Both the position numbers and the translations under genes were made by a program. Shown piece after piece: positions 24,701 to 33,619 of a stretch of 64,000 nt of DNA (within the stretch, counting starts at the first letter, position 1; each line of letters opens with the position of its first letter). The notes beneath the pieces were generated by a model. It did not search any database. It was given only the letters and a program-made list of their open reading frames with translations, and was not told where the DNA came from. This stretch comes from Acanthaster planci (Eukaryota > Echinodermata > Asteroidea > Valvatida > Acanthasteridae), in the NCBI RefSeq assembly GCF_001949145.1, contig NW_019091490.1:24777-88776 (forward strand), read 5' to 3'.

Positions 24701-27015
24701 CTTCTTCCAACTTGCTGGCGTTCGGTATAGATATTGCTAGAGGAATGGAGCACCTATCCAACGCTGGGGTACGTAGGCCTACTATGAAAGCTCGCTGAGT
24801 TTGTTCAAAACAAAAGCACATTAAATCAGCTTTTCTTTGCATTCAGATTTACTTATCATTTCTATTGGAAAAAAACCATTTTCACTGGCAATGATAAAAA
24901 TATAATACTCGTTTCACTTTAAGGATGTGGGATTTCCTTCCAGTGATGTGTTGTTGTCATTTCTAAAACCTATCAACAAAAAATTACGGCTTAACATCAT
25001 GAACGTAATTGGTTCATATATTTCTTTGAATGAAGAAACTGGTGGCCTATTCAGTCTTGATAATTGCAGGATATCACTCTAGTGAGGTTATGATGATTTG
25101 TCTTGTACAACATAGTGGATTTTGCGTATTACCTCTCTGTCACAGATTATACACCGTGACCTGGCGGCAAGGAACATACTTCTCGCTGAAGACTTGACTG
25201 CTAAGGTTTCTGATTTTGGCCTGTCTCAAGGAGAGAACATTTACGTCCAGCGATCTGTGGTAAAACCTTTCCTCTCTAGGTTATCACTTTTAACTGTCCA
25301 GAATGCAAATCATGTGAACGCCTTTTAAGTATGTACAGTACCAAAAATCACCAGTTTATTTGCATTTAAGCTTCTTCAAAACCAATCCTACTACAGACCT
25401 TGAGTGATCGTTGACACATGTGTGTCTTGCAAGGTATCTCTTGAGCTATCCAATTGGGCAAAATGTCTGGATCTTCCGTCAGGTATCCATACGGACCAAA
25501 TTATACTTGATTTCGGTTACTTTTAATCGTCTACATATTTGTTATACACTGTCGTCTGATAGACAAGGTGTCCTACCCGCTGGTTGGCTATCGAAACTCT
25601 GATTCACCATGAACATAAATCCAAGAGTGACGTGTGAGTATAGTCTCAGTTTGTGTACCTTCAGTATTCAACATGAACACTCAAGAAGTAATTCTTTACT
25701 TGAAACATTTCTTTCAAGTACGTAGGCCCTAATACAAAAAGAAACATTACCGGTTTTTTTTCGCTGTTTTGGGAGGATTTGTAAATGATTATACGCTGCT
25801 TGTAAGGTTGTTTAAATTGATTTTTCCCGCCTTCTGTTTATTATGTTAAAAACTCTTTTCGTGAATTCAATTTCAGGTGGTCGTACGGGATCGTCTTGTG
25901 GGAGATCGCGACATTTGGTGTGTAATCTGTGTGATTAGTTGTTCATTTATAAATGAAAAACTATACCATTGATTAAAGTATCATTTTTTAAATAGTTTTT
26001 GCCAAATACGGCTGTTCAGTTTGTGGTTTTCATTTTGTTTTCTTATGAAAATTTACGTTTTATCCACACGAACCCTTTGGACCCCACTGTCTTCTGATCA
26101 AAGAACGTCAAAAGTCGGGCAATATTGTGGGAAATCCAGCTCCTGGTAACAAAAAAATGTTCTTATTTCTAGGAGCCACGCCATATCCTGGTATACAGAG
26201 CAATCGCCTCGCACGACGACTGCAGAGTGGTTACCGAATGCCTAAACCGCAAAACTGTGCCGTTGAAATGTAAGCTTTAATACCATTACTGCTATTTAAC
26301 TGTTGTCCTGAACGAACACTGTTGGACAGAGGGCACCACTGATTACAGTGCTTTTTTTGTTTGTTTTTGTAAGGGTGTTTTATTGCTGCACAAGTTACAA
26401 CCGTTACTGCATCCTTTGATGCTTCTCATACGGTTTTTGAGAACGAACCGAAGTTTGGTTAATTGTCTGCTACAGCAAATGCACAAAAAGTGATGAGATC
26501 CTTATTTGGTAGCTACTTTATTGTAATAATGAATGCAACAAGGTACATTTCGACGACTGTTGATATCTCGTAGGTTGTTTTACATGTGACTCATTCTTGT
26601 ATCATTGTCCGTGTTAGATACGATCTGATGACGAAGTGCTGGCAGACAGATCCCCACCAACGCCCAAGATTCAAGGAACTTGGCACTGCACTTCAAGCAA
26701 TGAGCACTCGGTCAGACGAGAATGTAAGTAAACTGTCAAGGTACATCCATTGGAAATTCTCACACAGCTTTCTAGAGTTTCTCATTTCTATGTGATCCGT
26801 CAAGAACTTTGCAGATCAGGGTCAGTCTTAGAGGTCTGTGTGGTTCTGTAGCTTTTGTGTGGGATCTAATTAATTGGCTTATTCTGACGTTTGTATTTTT
26901 TTTTCAAATAGCACAGCTGCACATAATAAAGCGACTTCATTTCTCTGTATAGGTCTACATGTACCCGCACATCTACGAGGACCATGTCATCCAACCCGAG
27001 TTTGATGACAACTAG
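9725..27015 (+). CDS. Gene B: Tie-like receptor tyrosine (pseudo)kinase with F-type lectin domains
   Basis: Thirty exons splice to 4437 nt (1478 codons plus stop) with no frame conflict. The order is signal peptide (1-24), FTP1 (25-172), FTP2 (173-324), Ig-like 1 and 2 (325-518), three EGF modules (519-662), three FN3 (663-958), a phosphatase-type membrane-proximal domain (959-1078), a TM helix (about 1086-1108), a juxtamembrane segment, and the kinase (about 1185-1478). The Ig-EGF-FN3-kinase order and the EGF motif [12 protein letters not shown] are hallmarks of vertebrate Tie/TEK; the FTP domains and the membrane-proximal domain are additions. It should be a single-pass plasma-membrane receptor. 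The kinase N-lobe lacks the VAIK Lys and helix-C Glu, so catalysis is doubtful. The start is the only ATG before a hydrophobic leader, in context AACCATGG. All exon borders are my reading and need transcript support. Confidence 0.92.
10100..12463 (+). CDS. Gene B FTP1: F-type lectin (fucolectin-like) domain
   Basis: Exons 10100-10210, 10462-10551 and 12221-12463. Family features are GKPTSQSS, a THT motif, [13 protein letters not shown], and a closing [10 protein letters not shown] plus LGEVMVEEF. Across the 10551/12221 splice the sequence fits the F-type lectin fucose motif H-x26-R-x-D-x4-R: His of THT, Arg and Asp of NRMD, and Arg of DIRLDG. This predicts a working fucose site, although the neighbouring Cys pair of classic members is absent. 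The assembly gap falls in the last intron, but the motif is continuous across the splice, so no exon needs to be missing. Confidence 0.88.
11631..12100. other. Assembly gap (470 N)
   Basis: There is an unbroken run of N inside the gene B intron between 10551 and 12221. The flanking FTP1 exons join in frame and complete the lectin motif, so the gap probably hides only intron or repeat sequence. Its true length is unknown. Confidence 0.99.
13261..16325 (+). CDS. Gene B FTP2: second, degenerate F-type lectin domain
   Basis: Exons 13261-13374, 14947-15048 and 16086-16325, all phase 1 to phase 1. It starts with [12 protein letters not shown] and contains [25 protein letters not shown] and ARYVSVNIQ, and ends in the extra-Cys segment [14 protein letters not shown]. 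Where FTP1 has THT this copy has SRTR, so the fucose-coordinating His is replaced by Arg, and the R-x-D motif is shifted (SRDE). It keeps the fold signature but probably not the same sugar site. Introns here are 1.0-1.6 kb and contain no further coding exon that I can see. Confidence 0.85.
13469..13725. mobile_element. Probable DNA-transposon remnant in gene B intron
   Basis: The sequence begins CAGTGGCGTATCCAG and ends with a C-rich stretch followed by a degenerate reverse complement of the start (AGCTCGATAGCCTACGATGCT). CAGTGGCGTA-type ends are typical of decayed non-autonomous DNA transposons in many animals. The terminal repeats are poorly matched and no target duplication is clear, so this is tentative. 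Confidence 0.4.
17137..17959 (+). CDS. Gene B Ig-like domains 1 and 2 (Tie type)
   Basis: Exons 17137-17448 and 17690-17959. The first begins [11 protein letters not shown] and ends [21 protein letters not shown], resembling the unusual first Ig domain of Tie receptors (FTLV start, VSFGRQL, IRIQT end). The canonical second Ig Cys (YFC) is Tyr-Phe here, whereas gene C keeps YC. The second exon has DYRWRHDGG and a [12 protein letters not shown]-strand, and closes with MRLIVRG directly before the EGF exons, as in Tie proteins. Confidence 0.88.
18506..19372 (+). CDS. Gene B three Tie-type EGF modules
   Basis: Exons 18506-18640, 18831-18986 and 19232-19372 (135, 156, 141 nt; each phase 1-1). The first has [20 protein letters not shown], the second [10 protein letters not shown] and [20 protein letters not shown], the third [16 protein letters not shown] and SYFGINCQC. 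The second module matches the distinctive Tie/TEK second EGF repeat ([14 protein letters not shown]), which is the strongest evidence for Tie ancestry. Gene C has three exons of exactly the same lengths. Confidence 0.92.
19464..21554 (+). CDS. Gene B three FN3 domains
   Basis: Exons 19464-19748 (FN3-1), 19837-20060 with 20797-20866 (FN3-2), and 21027-21133 with 21353-21554 (FN3-3). Each shows the FN3 Trp (SLSWAEP, TVTWSSP, SLAWDEP) and the Tyr-corner Y.F.V or Y.V.V pattern ([29 protein letters not shown]). Several N-x-S/T sites are present. FN3-2 and FN3-3 are each split by a phase-0 intron, and gene C has the same split positions. Confidence 0.88.
21660..22847 (+). CDS. Gene B membrane-proximal domain of receptor-phosphatase type
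   Basis: Exons 21660-21756, 22245-22467 and 22808-22847. After TDTTVTIRL comes DYIAAEIP, then [18 protein letters not shown] and [12 protein letters not shown]. The Y.AAE / FTVGD..YGG(Y/F).N.PL / YRI pattern is known from the membrane-proximal FN3 of LAR-type and MAM-type (R2A/R2B) receptor tyrosine phosphatases, not from vertebrate Tie receptors. KAKR at residues 998-1001 lies where those phosphatases often carry a proprotein-convertase site. Gene C lacks this domain. Confidence 0.8.
22960..23108 (+). CDS. Gene B transmembrane exon
   Basis: VRSTKKLN is followed by a hydrophobic stretch of about 22 residues ([22 protein letters not shown]) and the basic stop-transfer RTRIRH. The exon enters in phase 1 and ends in phase 0 (donor GTGAGA). 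It joins in frame to the kinase exon at 23651. Confidence 0.9.
23651..27015 (+). CDS. Gene B juxtamembrane segment and tyrosine kinase domain, predicted pseudokinase
   Basis: Exons 23651-23915, 24044-24154, 24584-24768, 25146-25259, 25563-25633, 25877-25917, 26173-26269, 26618-26723, 26953-27015 (TAG). Visible motifs are the glycine loop GKGNFGEV (1189-), [19 protein letters not shown] (1318-), DFG (1338-), [24 protein letters not shown] and [18 protein letters not shown] marks it as a tyrosine kinase. The beta-3 motif reads VVVS (Ser codon AGC at 23903-23905) instead of VAVK, and the helix-C Glu position reads Ala (GCG, 24082-24084). The Lys/Glu ion pair is therefore gone while the HRD and DFG motifs stay. 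A conventional juxtamembrane Tyr (VYEDI) and the tail motif YEDHVIQ could be phosphorylated by another kinase. Confidence 0.9.
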
Positions 27016-28760
27016 TTCCGTCATGAGAGGTGTTTCGATAGACGTTCAGAAAATATAACATGACATCGTAAAGTGCCTATGCGATTCCACACATATTACA
27101 TATATACTGGAGATGCCTTACTAGGGATGTTTGCTGCATTGAGCTTTGCCAAGTAATGGACATTAGAAAACGTTATGTGTGACCAGATCAGCTGCTGGAG
27201 AATTGAGGCTGCTAAAGGCCCGAGTCGAGTCAGAGAGTCAAAACGAGTTTTTAAAAAATATACTTTTCTAACAATTTTACTTCGGATTTTTCGAACATTC
27301 CAGTCACCATGTTATTGTAACTATGTGCTTCTCACTAGTTTTAATTTCATATGAGACCGGAAATTTGCTTAAGATGAGCCATCCGGTGCTTTATCAACCA
27401 TTTAAAGTCTGTCATGTGCGGCGTTCCGGCCTCCAGGAATGGCAAGTGTCTTTGATATTTGTCAATAGTTTATTTAGAGAAAGTAGACAAATTGTCATGA
27501 TGCAGAATGGTAATAATTTACGCAAATTTTACATTACATCTTTTAAAATTTTACTAAATGCATTACACTTTTATGAAGCAAAAGATTCATTTTGGATGAT
27601 GCGAAGACAGGTGCAGATGTGGAAAAGTCAGTTATCATCGTTTCTATAACATGTTTAAATTTCCCTCCTCGTTCAACTAATCGAGTGCACCAGTGTGAAA
27701 GCATGAACTTCGGCAAAAAAGATTTTAATTAAACATTGCGTTAACATTGGAATGTAAGACCCACGCTGTCTTTGTTAGTTTGGCTTTTTGATACTACAAC
27801 TGAAACAACAGTACAAGTTCAGTGATATCTTCATTGCAAATTGCTTCGTGGTAAATATTATTTTCCATTGCACAACAAGATCAGAAATATGTTCAGTTTC
27901 CTTACTTGCAATGTCTAGCATTCACTTCAGTTTAAATAAGAAGTACCACAACCTGAAAGAAACTGATATTTGAATGAACTCTGCTATAAAGACAACCCCT
28001 TAGCCCCTGAAGTAACTTAACGCTTCCTTATCGATATATTATGCACTCGGAGTCGGAGAGCGTAATAGATTACATTGGCAATGAATGCGCATTCAAATAC
28101 TTATGGTATTAAATAAGCTTCTTTAAAAATTCCGTAAGCGATATTTACATTGCTACTACTATTATTCACACATATTGTACCTACCACACACAGTGTTCAT
28201 CATCTGGTTAATCGTATCGGCATTTGTTCCAATTGCTCATGATGAGAATTTTAGCGATCGTATCTGATGTTGAACTTTCTCAGACTTAATGTCTTTGCTT
28301 AACTTGGCATTTAATTTAATCAAAAGAAATTGATAAACATGCCTACACGCAACTTCTATTAAAGCTCAGTAGTCTGTTTTTTGAAGCTTTGTATGTGTTT
28401 GATTTAATCCGACTGTACTCCTGTGTTGATTCCGTTTGTTTGTGTTCTTAGGTCCTCAAAACTGTAATAAAGTTCTATTTGGGCCTGTCAAACAGTAGCG
28501 TATACATGGGTCAGTCTTTTTTATCCCCCCCCCCCAAATAATTCGTGATCAGTACTTGATGTATCCCCTGTCAGCAAAAATGGTATTTACCTCCCGCCCC
28601 CCATGGTGTTTGTGAAGACCTTTTTTTCAGAATAAGGTCTCCTGTTTACATCAGATATTTTGTAATGGGTAGCCTTTTACTACTAGGCGTCCCTTTTCAC
28701 GGGTGCGCTTTCTACACAAGTGCTATTCAGTTTATAATTTGGTCTCACCGAAATAGAGAA
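27016..28760. repeat. Gene B 3' flank, duplicated copy of gene A 3' flank
   Basis: This segment is colinear with about 2700-5470 downstream of gene A, with indels. Examples are the paired stretches near 27245 and 4035, near 27690 and 4645 (CAGTGTGAAAGCATGAACTT against CAATGTGAAAGCGTGAACTT), near 28359 and 5019, and the TTCAGAATAAGGTC stretches near 28627 and 5264. It probably includes the 3' UTR; an AATAAA at 28466-28471 is a possible poly(A) signal. I see no coding sequence. Confidence 0.75.
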
Positions 28761-29827
28761 ATGTCGTAACAATCTATTTTCCGACACTAAGTCTATTGTT
28801 AATGGCGCGCCACTCGTGAAAGTGGCTTCTCAGCCATAATTGCCAAAGTTGCTTGACCGATGAAAAAGGAGGGAGGAAGGTTGGTAGTCTGGACTCCACC
28901 TACATGAAGGCGTTGGGGAGAGTCTACGACATTCAACCTACTCAGGTCACCTTATAAATGCAGAGTAGCACCGACCCTGGAAGGTAGGGTTTGGCGGGGA
29001 CGCACTAAGATGATTGATAGAAAACAAGAAAGGTGGAATGTATTTGGGGAAAATCTCTCCCACAATAGTGTGGTAGGAGTCTACTGGCAACTGACCTGAA
29101 TCACCTACAAATGCATTATTTTCCTGGTGCCAGCTAGCCATTTGACCAAACCTGATCAACTGTAGTGTGCCCTCATCTGCCACGGCACAGCGTGTCGTTG
29201 TCACAATGGTCGTCCTTTTTTTTCCGAAAGCACTCCGGCGCCGGAGCAAAGGTGGGGAGGATGAGTTGGAATGTGTTATCAAGGTAGGTATACACCAAAG
29301 CAGACCCCTATCACTCTACTGTGGAAGGCAGAGTCTACTAATTAATATTAATTGTATCTTCTAAAGGATATATGGAAAAATACATGATTATAACATAAGG
29401 TTTGAATAAGGCTCACCCATAAAAGATGTTAGACATAGTTTTCGCCGAAGTGCTCGATGTTGATGATGAAGAGGCCGTGGAGTGGCTTCTGATTTAAAGG
29501 TATCTGTCAGGTTTGGAAGCAAACTCACGTAGACATTCCCTTGAAGTCCGCCAATGATATGGATACTGCCCAAACATCGTGTGCTCTTGTGTGTTATCGA
29601 TTCGGAGTATTATTGGGATGAGGTCAGGTTGCATTTGCAATCTTGATAGTGGCTATCTGGCATTCAGCGAGCCACAGTGTAAGTTGTAGATGGAGAATGG
29701 GATTTGAGTCAAGTAATGAATAGCTGGTCTGTTGTAATCCTGAGTTCTTCAGGCATGGACTGGATACCAGATTTTATAAGACAAGACTCCTGAGTGTTTG
29801 GTGTTGCTGATTAGGAAAATAAATCAG
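28761..29827. other. Intergenic, no recognised gene
   Basis: There is a somewhat richer composition and open frames of about 60-110 codons on both strands (for example minus 28947-29282), but no recognisable domain, no splice-linked partner and no codon-level conservation that I can judge. It could be an unrecognised repeat or a non-coding exon. I assign no function. Confidence 0.4.
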
Positions 29828-30172
29828 TTTGGTGGAGTGGAGTACGACCGCCACAATGAATTCAAGCTTTTTTTTCCGGACTGGGAAGTGGCCCTGTTGA
29901 TGCCATGCCAATAACAAATCCCATCCACTCCCTGCTATTAAAAACGAATCCACGGCAGCAATCTTCTTGGAATATTCCTGAAAAAAAGCCTGTTAGCAAA
30001 AGGATAAAATCAACCTTGAACTTCCTTGAAACCTTGAAAATTCCTTGAACCTTGCTTGAATAGACAGTTTCACTTATTTTCTCAGCCATAGAAACACTTC
30101 TCTTAACTTTGGAAAACAGTCCGGAAAAAAACCCTGAAATTCATGGTGGCGGCCGTACTCCACTCCACTAAA
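29828..30172. mobile_element. MITE-like element with 56-bp terminal inverted repeats
   Basis: The left end (29828-29883, starting TTTGGTGGAGTGGAGTACG) is the reverse complement of the right end (30117-30172) at about 49 of 56 positions, including CCGGACTG at the inner edge. Total length is about 345 bp and there is no transposase, which fits a miniature inverted-repeat transposable element. The interior has several CCTTGAA units. The superfamily is undetermined because the target duplication is not clear. Confidence 0.82.
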
Positions 30173-30613
30173 TTTAAGACGTGGAGGCGACATGTACGAT
30201 TACGCCCCTTCACTATACACCTCCCGGCCCGCGCCCGGCCACCTGCGCTGCGCCTGCATGTAGCTGTATGCTGCGCTAGTATGTGTTAGGCGCTCTCGGC
30301 GATCTGCACCATCGCAAGATTGCAATGCGGTATCAGTAGATATTGCATGGATACTCCAATTTTACTTCACCTATTGGAAACAATCTTCCATAAATGTTAA
30401 CTAGAAACAAAGGGCAATTAGCTGATGTAAAGTTATTGCCAAACAATACTGAGTAGCGAGATCAACAGACCGCAGGCTTCAAGATCGTGCGATCGTGGAC
30501 ATCGCCTGATCGCACCCAACACCGGCATAGGACGCCCCCAACGATAGAACCAAGTTTATTTGTTTGAGAATTTGTCTATTGATTCGTGTTGAGTTTGTTT
30601 GTTTACAAAAACC
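30173..30613. other. Intergenic with a GC-rich island, no gene seen
   Basis: A locally GC-rich stretch at about 30205-30300 (CCCGGCCCGCGCCCGGCC followed by CTGCGCTGCGCC) stands out against AT-rich surroundings. No reading frame or motif is recognised. Confidence 0.4.
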
Positions 30614-31165
30614 GGGCGGCCAAAAGGGTCAAAATCGGCAAAAAAGGGACAAAATAATTTTACAAAAATTAAAGAATCATACGATGGAACCAAATTTGTT
30701 TAAGAATTTTTGTCATGATTTGCGTGTAGCTTCGTTGTTAAAAACTGAAGTGAACTGTTGGCAACCTTTGGGTACGCCAATTTGTATTCTTTTTTTTAAT
30801 CAGTCGTTTCATATTTTGATTTACTGTTTTTAGGAACTTTTTTTTGGGGGGGGCATATTGTTTTCAAATGTTGGTTATTTTTTTTAACTTAATTTCTTTT
30901 ATGATGTTTTTGTGTTGATTTTGTGCTTTACTATTTACATTTTGATAAGAAAATGTTGTTCGCCCGTAATTTTGTATTTTTGGTGGAATTCATTTTAGTG
31001 ACATATTGCTTCTAATTTTTGTTATTTAATTTTTCAATAATTTGTTTCGTAAATAGTTTTTGATGTTAGTTTTGTGTTTTATTATTTAAATTTTTAATAA
31101 GAAAATGCTGTTTGCTCGTAATTGTTTATTTTTGCTAAAGTTATTTTTTGCTCTTTTGGCCGCCC
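30614..31165. mobile_element. Possible non-autonomous inverted-repeat element
   Basis: A perfect 13-bp inverted repeat (GGGCGGCCAAAAG at 30614-30626, its complement at 31153-31165) bounds about 550 bp of T-rich DNA. The interior holds an imperfect direct duplication about 150 bp apart (AAGAAAATGTTGTTCGCCCG near 30947, AAGAAAATGCTGTTTGCTCG near 31097). No transposase. Tentative. Confidence 0.4.
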
Positions 31166-32299
31166 ATAACCCTCGCCCCGTGTTCGTAGTGGATAAACCC
31201 TTGTGCATGTCAAACAGTGCATGACATGTCGAACAGTGCACGTAGCCATTATTTATAGCCATTGTTTGGCATGCACAATGTAAGCACATTTTTGTATTGC
31301 TTCCTCATAGCACGACGGCTACATGCATTCTATAGTGACACAGTTTCCTGACCACCTTCGACTCTTCCACTCTGCGTGCCAATGAAGCCCTGGTAGAGAC
31401 AGTTATTGCGCAACATGAAAACGCTATACAATTTACGGCCGTTACCTTGCTAATTATAACTGTTTGTACAGTTCCTTCGAACTATCAGTTAAAAGTTTAT
31501 TACCCTTAACAGTCCTCAATCCTTCAACCTTAATATGATTATTTTGAATACAGACTGGGGGGATTCAGGTTAAATCAAGAGCACAACAACGGACTCCCGG
31601 TGGCCTCATGGCGCTTGCAGCTAATCACAATTTCTACAGCTGACACAACAGTGTAAAACAACTCTTTTGACCATATGGCATGGACCGACTTACGAGTAGG
31701 CGGAACTAATTTTTGAATAAGGTTTACAGCTTACACAGCCTAAAGTCTGCATCATAATAGCCTATATATTTTTCATGAATGCATTGATAAGGAAATACAA
31801 ACTTGAAATGATAAGTGTGAACAAAAAAGCTGACCAGAATAAACAGTGATAAATTTAAAGTCGACCAGTCACGTTTTGGTATTAACTGGTCACGGGTTCA
31901 GTGTTCACATAGCGCAAACAATTTTTTTTGGGAGGGGGGAACTAAAGTGCTTGACAAGCAAAACAAAACAAAAGTTGGGATACTTAGTTGAAAAAATAGT
32001 TTTCAGCGTCAACGGTATTTAGGTATTTTTACCATAGGGGGATCATATTTGCAAAGAGCTCCTGGAAACATTACATTTATTAGTAATATTACGGTATCTC
32101 CTTGCGTGAGACTGTCGGGTCTGTCGGCATGTCGGTAATTCCAAACACACGTCTAGTTATCTGTATCCTAACTTTTAATCGGTCGTTGAGTGATTTCCTC
32201 CAACATTCCGATTAATGCTTTACCTCCATAGTATACATTGCCCACAGATGAAATGAGGAAATTGCACCAAGTTAAATAGAATTCGAACCGCGAGCTTAT

Positions 32300-33180
32300 G
32301 AATGTATATCTCATGTTATTATTATTATTATAGTTTATTTATTTAATTATTTGAATTAAAAGCAGCCAACGGGCTGAAAACATTCAAATTTACAATGATA
32401 TTTTAGTTAAAAGTACTTCAAATACAATGAATCCAACTTTAAATTGTAGATTAAAAGGTACAAATCACAACACAAAAAAATTATTCATTATCATTAACAA
32501 ACATCAAAGATGCGCTTAAAAACACTGCTGATTAAAACTGAGTGTTCAACTATTTAAAGACGAAAAAAGAAGAGTTGGTCACAGACGCTACACTAATTAT
32601 TGACAAATCACTAGAGACTTAAGAAATGGCTATATGAAACTGTAGTACACAAGATTAAAATTAACAGTTTCAAAATGGCGTAGATCAAAAGGGTATATTA
32701 CACTTTCTATTTTAGAATTCTGGCCAATGATGGAATGGTAGATTTCTTATACCGCTCAGTAATACAGCAGGGGTGTGACAAGAGCAGAGACAGTTGTGGA
32801 CCTGAGCTTTCTACCTTGCTTGTTATTTTCTAGGGGAAGCATATGTCGAAATCTGTTCGAACACAAAAGTTTGTTCCCAAAATTGTGCAACCAATCAAAC
32901 CTTCTGGATTCTAAGCTTTGAATGTCAAGTCTGGCAAGAGCATGGGAGTAAATACTACAGTCATCGCCTAATATGATACGACAAGCACGTTTATCAACGC
33001 ATTCAATAGAATTACTTTGCTCAATACTAAATGACGTGAGCCAAACTTGCCTAGCATATTCCATAATCGGTCTAATGTAGCAACTTAATTAAGACTGTAA
33101 GCATGTCATCTGCAGCCACTTTAGCCTTCTTAAGGACACATAAAGTATATAATCTACGATATGCATTAGAAACAATATCA
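32300..33180 (-). pseudogene. Decayed non-LTR retrotransposon (LINE) 3' end
   Basis: Read on the minus strand, from about 33180 a frame encodes VSNAYRRLYTLCVLKKAKV, then after a frameshift near 33068 MEYARQVWLTSFSIEQSNSI, KRACRIILGD and NKLLCSNRFRHMLP, then after another shift RYKKSTIPSLARILK and a stop at 32707-32709. This order is the C-terminal end of CR1/jockey-type LINE reverse transcriptases (YAC.VWH, RA.RIILG, RY..S.IP). A 3' tail of mixed sequence with TTA repeats ends near 32316. It is 5' truncated and frameshifted, so inactive. Confidence 0.8.
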
Positions 33181-33349
33181 GTGTGTCCAAAGTGATCCCG
33201 GAAATGTTTTGCTTCCTTTTTTAATTCCTGTACTTCCTGCTTTGAAAACTGCATTTCCAGAGAAGGCATAAATGATGCACGTGTATATTTGGACGGAGGA
33301 ATGTAACGAAGACCCAAACTACAAATGAGTTGCAAATTTCAACTTCTTT

Positions 33350-33619
33350 TTCAGACTGCGGCACGTATTTTAACTTGGCCATTGCTGATGCAACGGGTTT
33401 GGTCCAAACATGTACATGTCAGTATCTGCTTACAAATGAAGATTTATCTGACCGTCCTATACACTGCTGTCAGTGCATGGCTGGAACAAAGAAAACAAGG
33501 CACAAAACAGTCACTTATAATACACATGGCAAGCTGGTTGTAGAACACATTTATTGGCAGTCCAAAACATGTCTCCTAAATTTGCCCAAACTTTTATCCA
33601 TGTCAACGCAAGTATAATT
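33350..33619 (+). CDS. Unassigned reading frame, possible orphan exon
   Basis: After a polypyrimidine tract and CAG (33347-33354) an open frame runs about 87 codons to a TAA at 33617. It begins DCGTYFNLAIADATG and holds clustered Cys (TCTCQYLL, HCCQCMAG) and EHIYWQSKTC. The Cys pattern could suit a small secreted or extracellular module, but I recognise no family and no partner exon. It may be chance or part of the neighbouring repeat. Confidence 0.2.
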
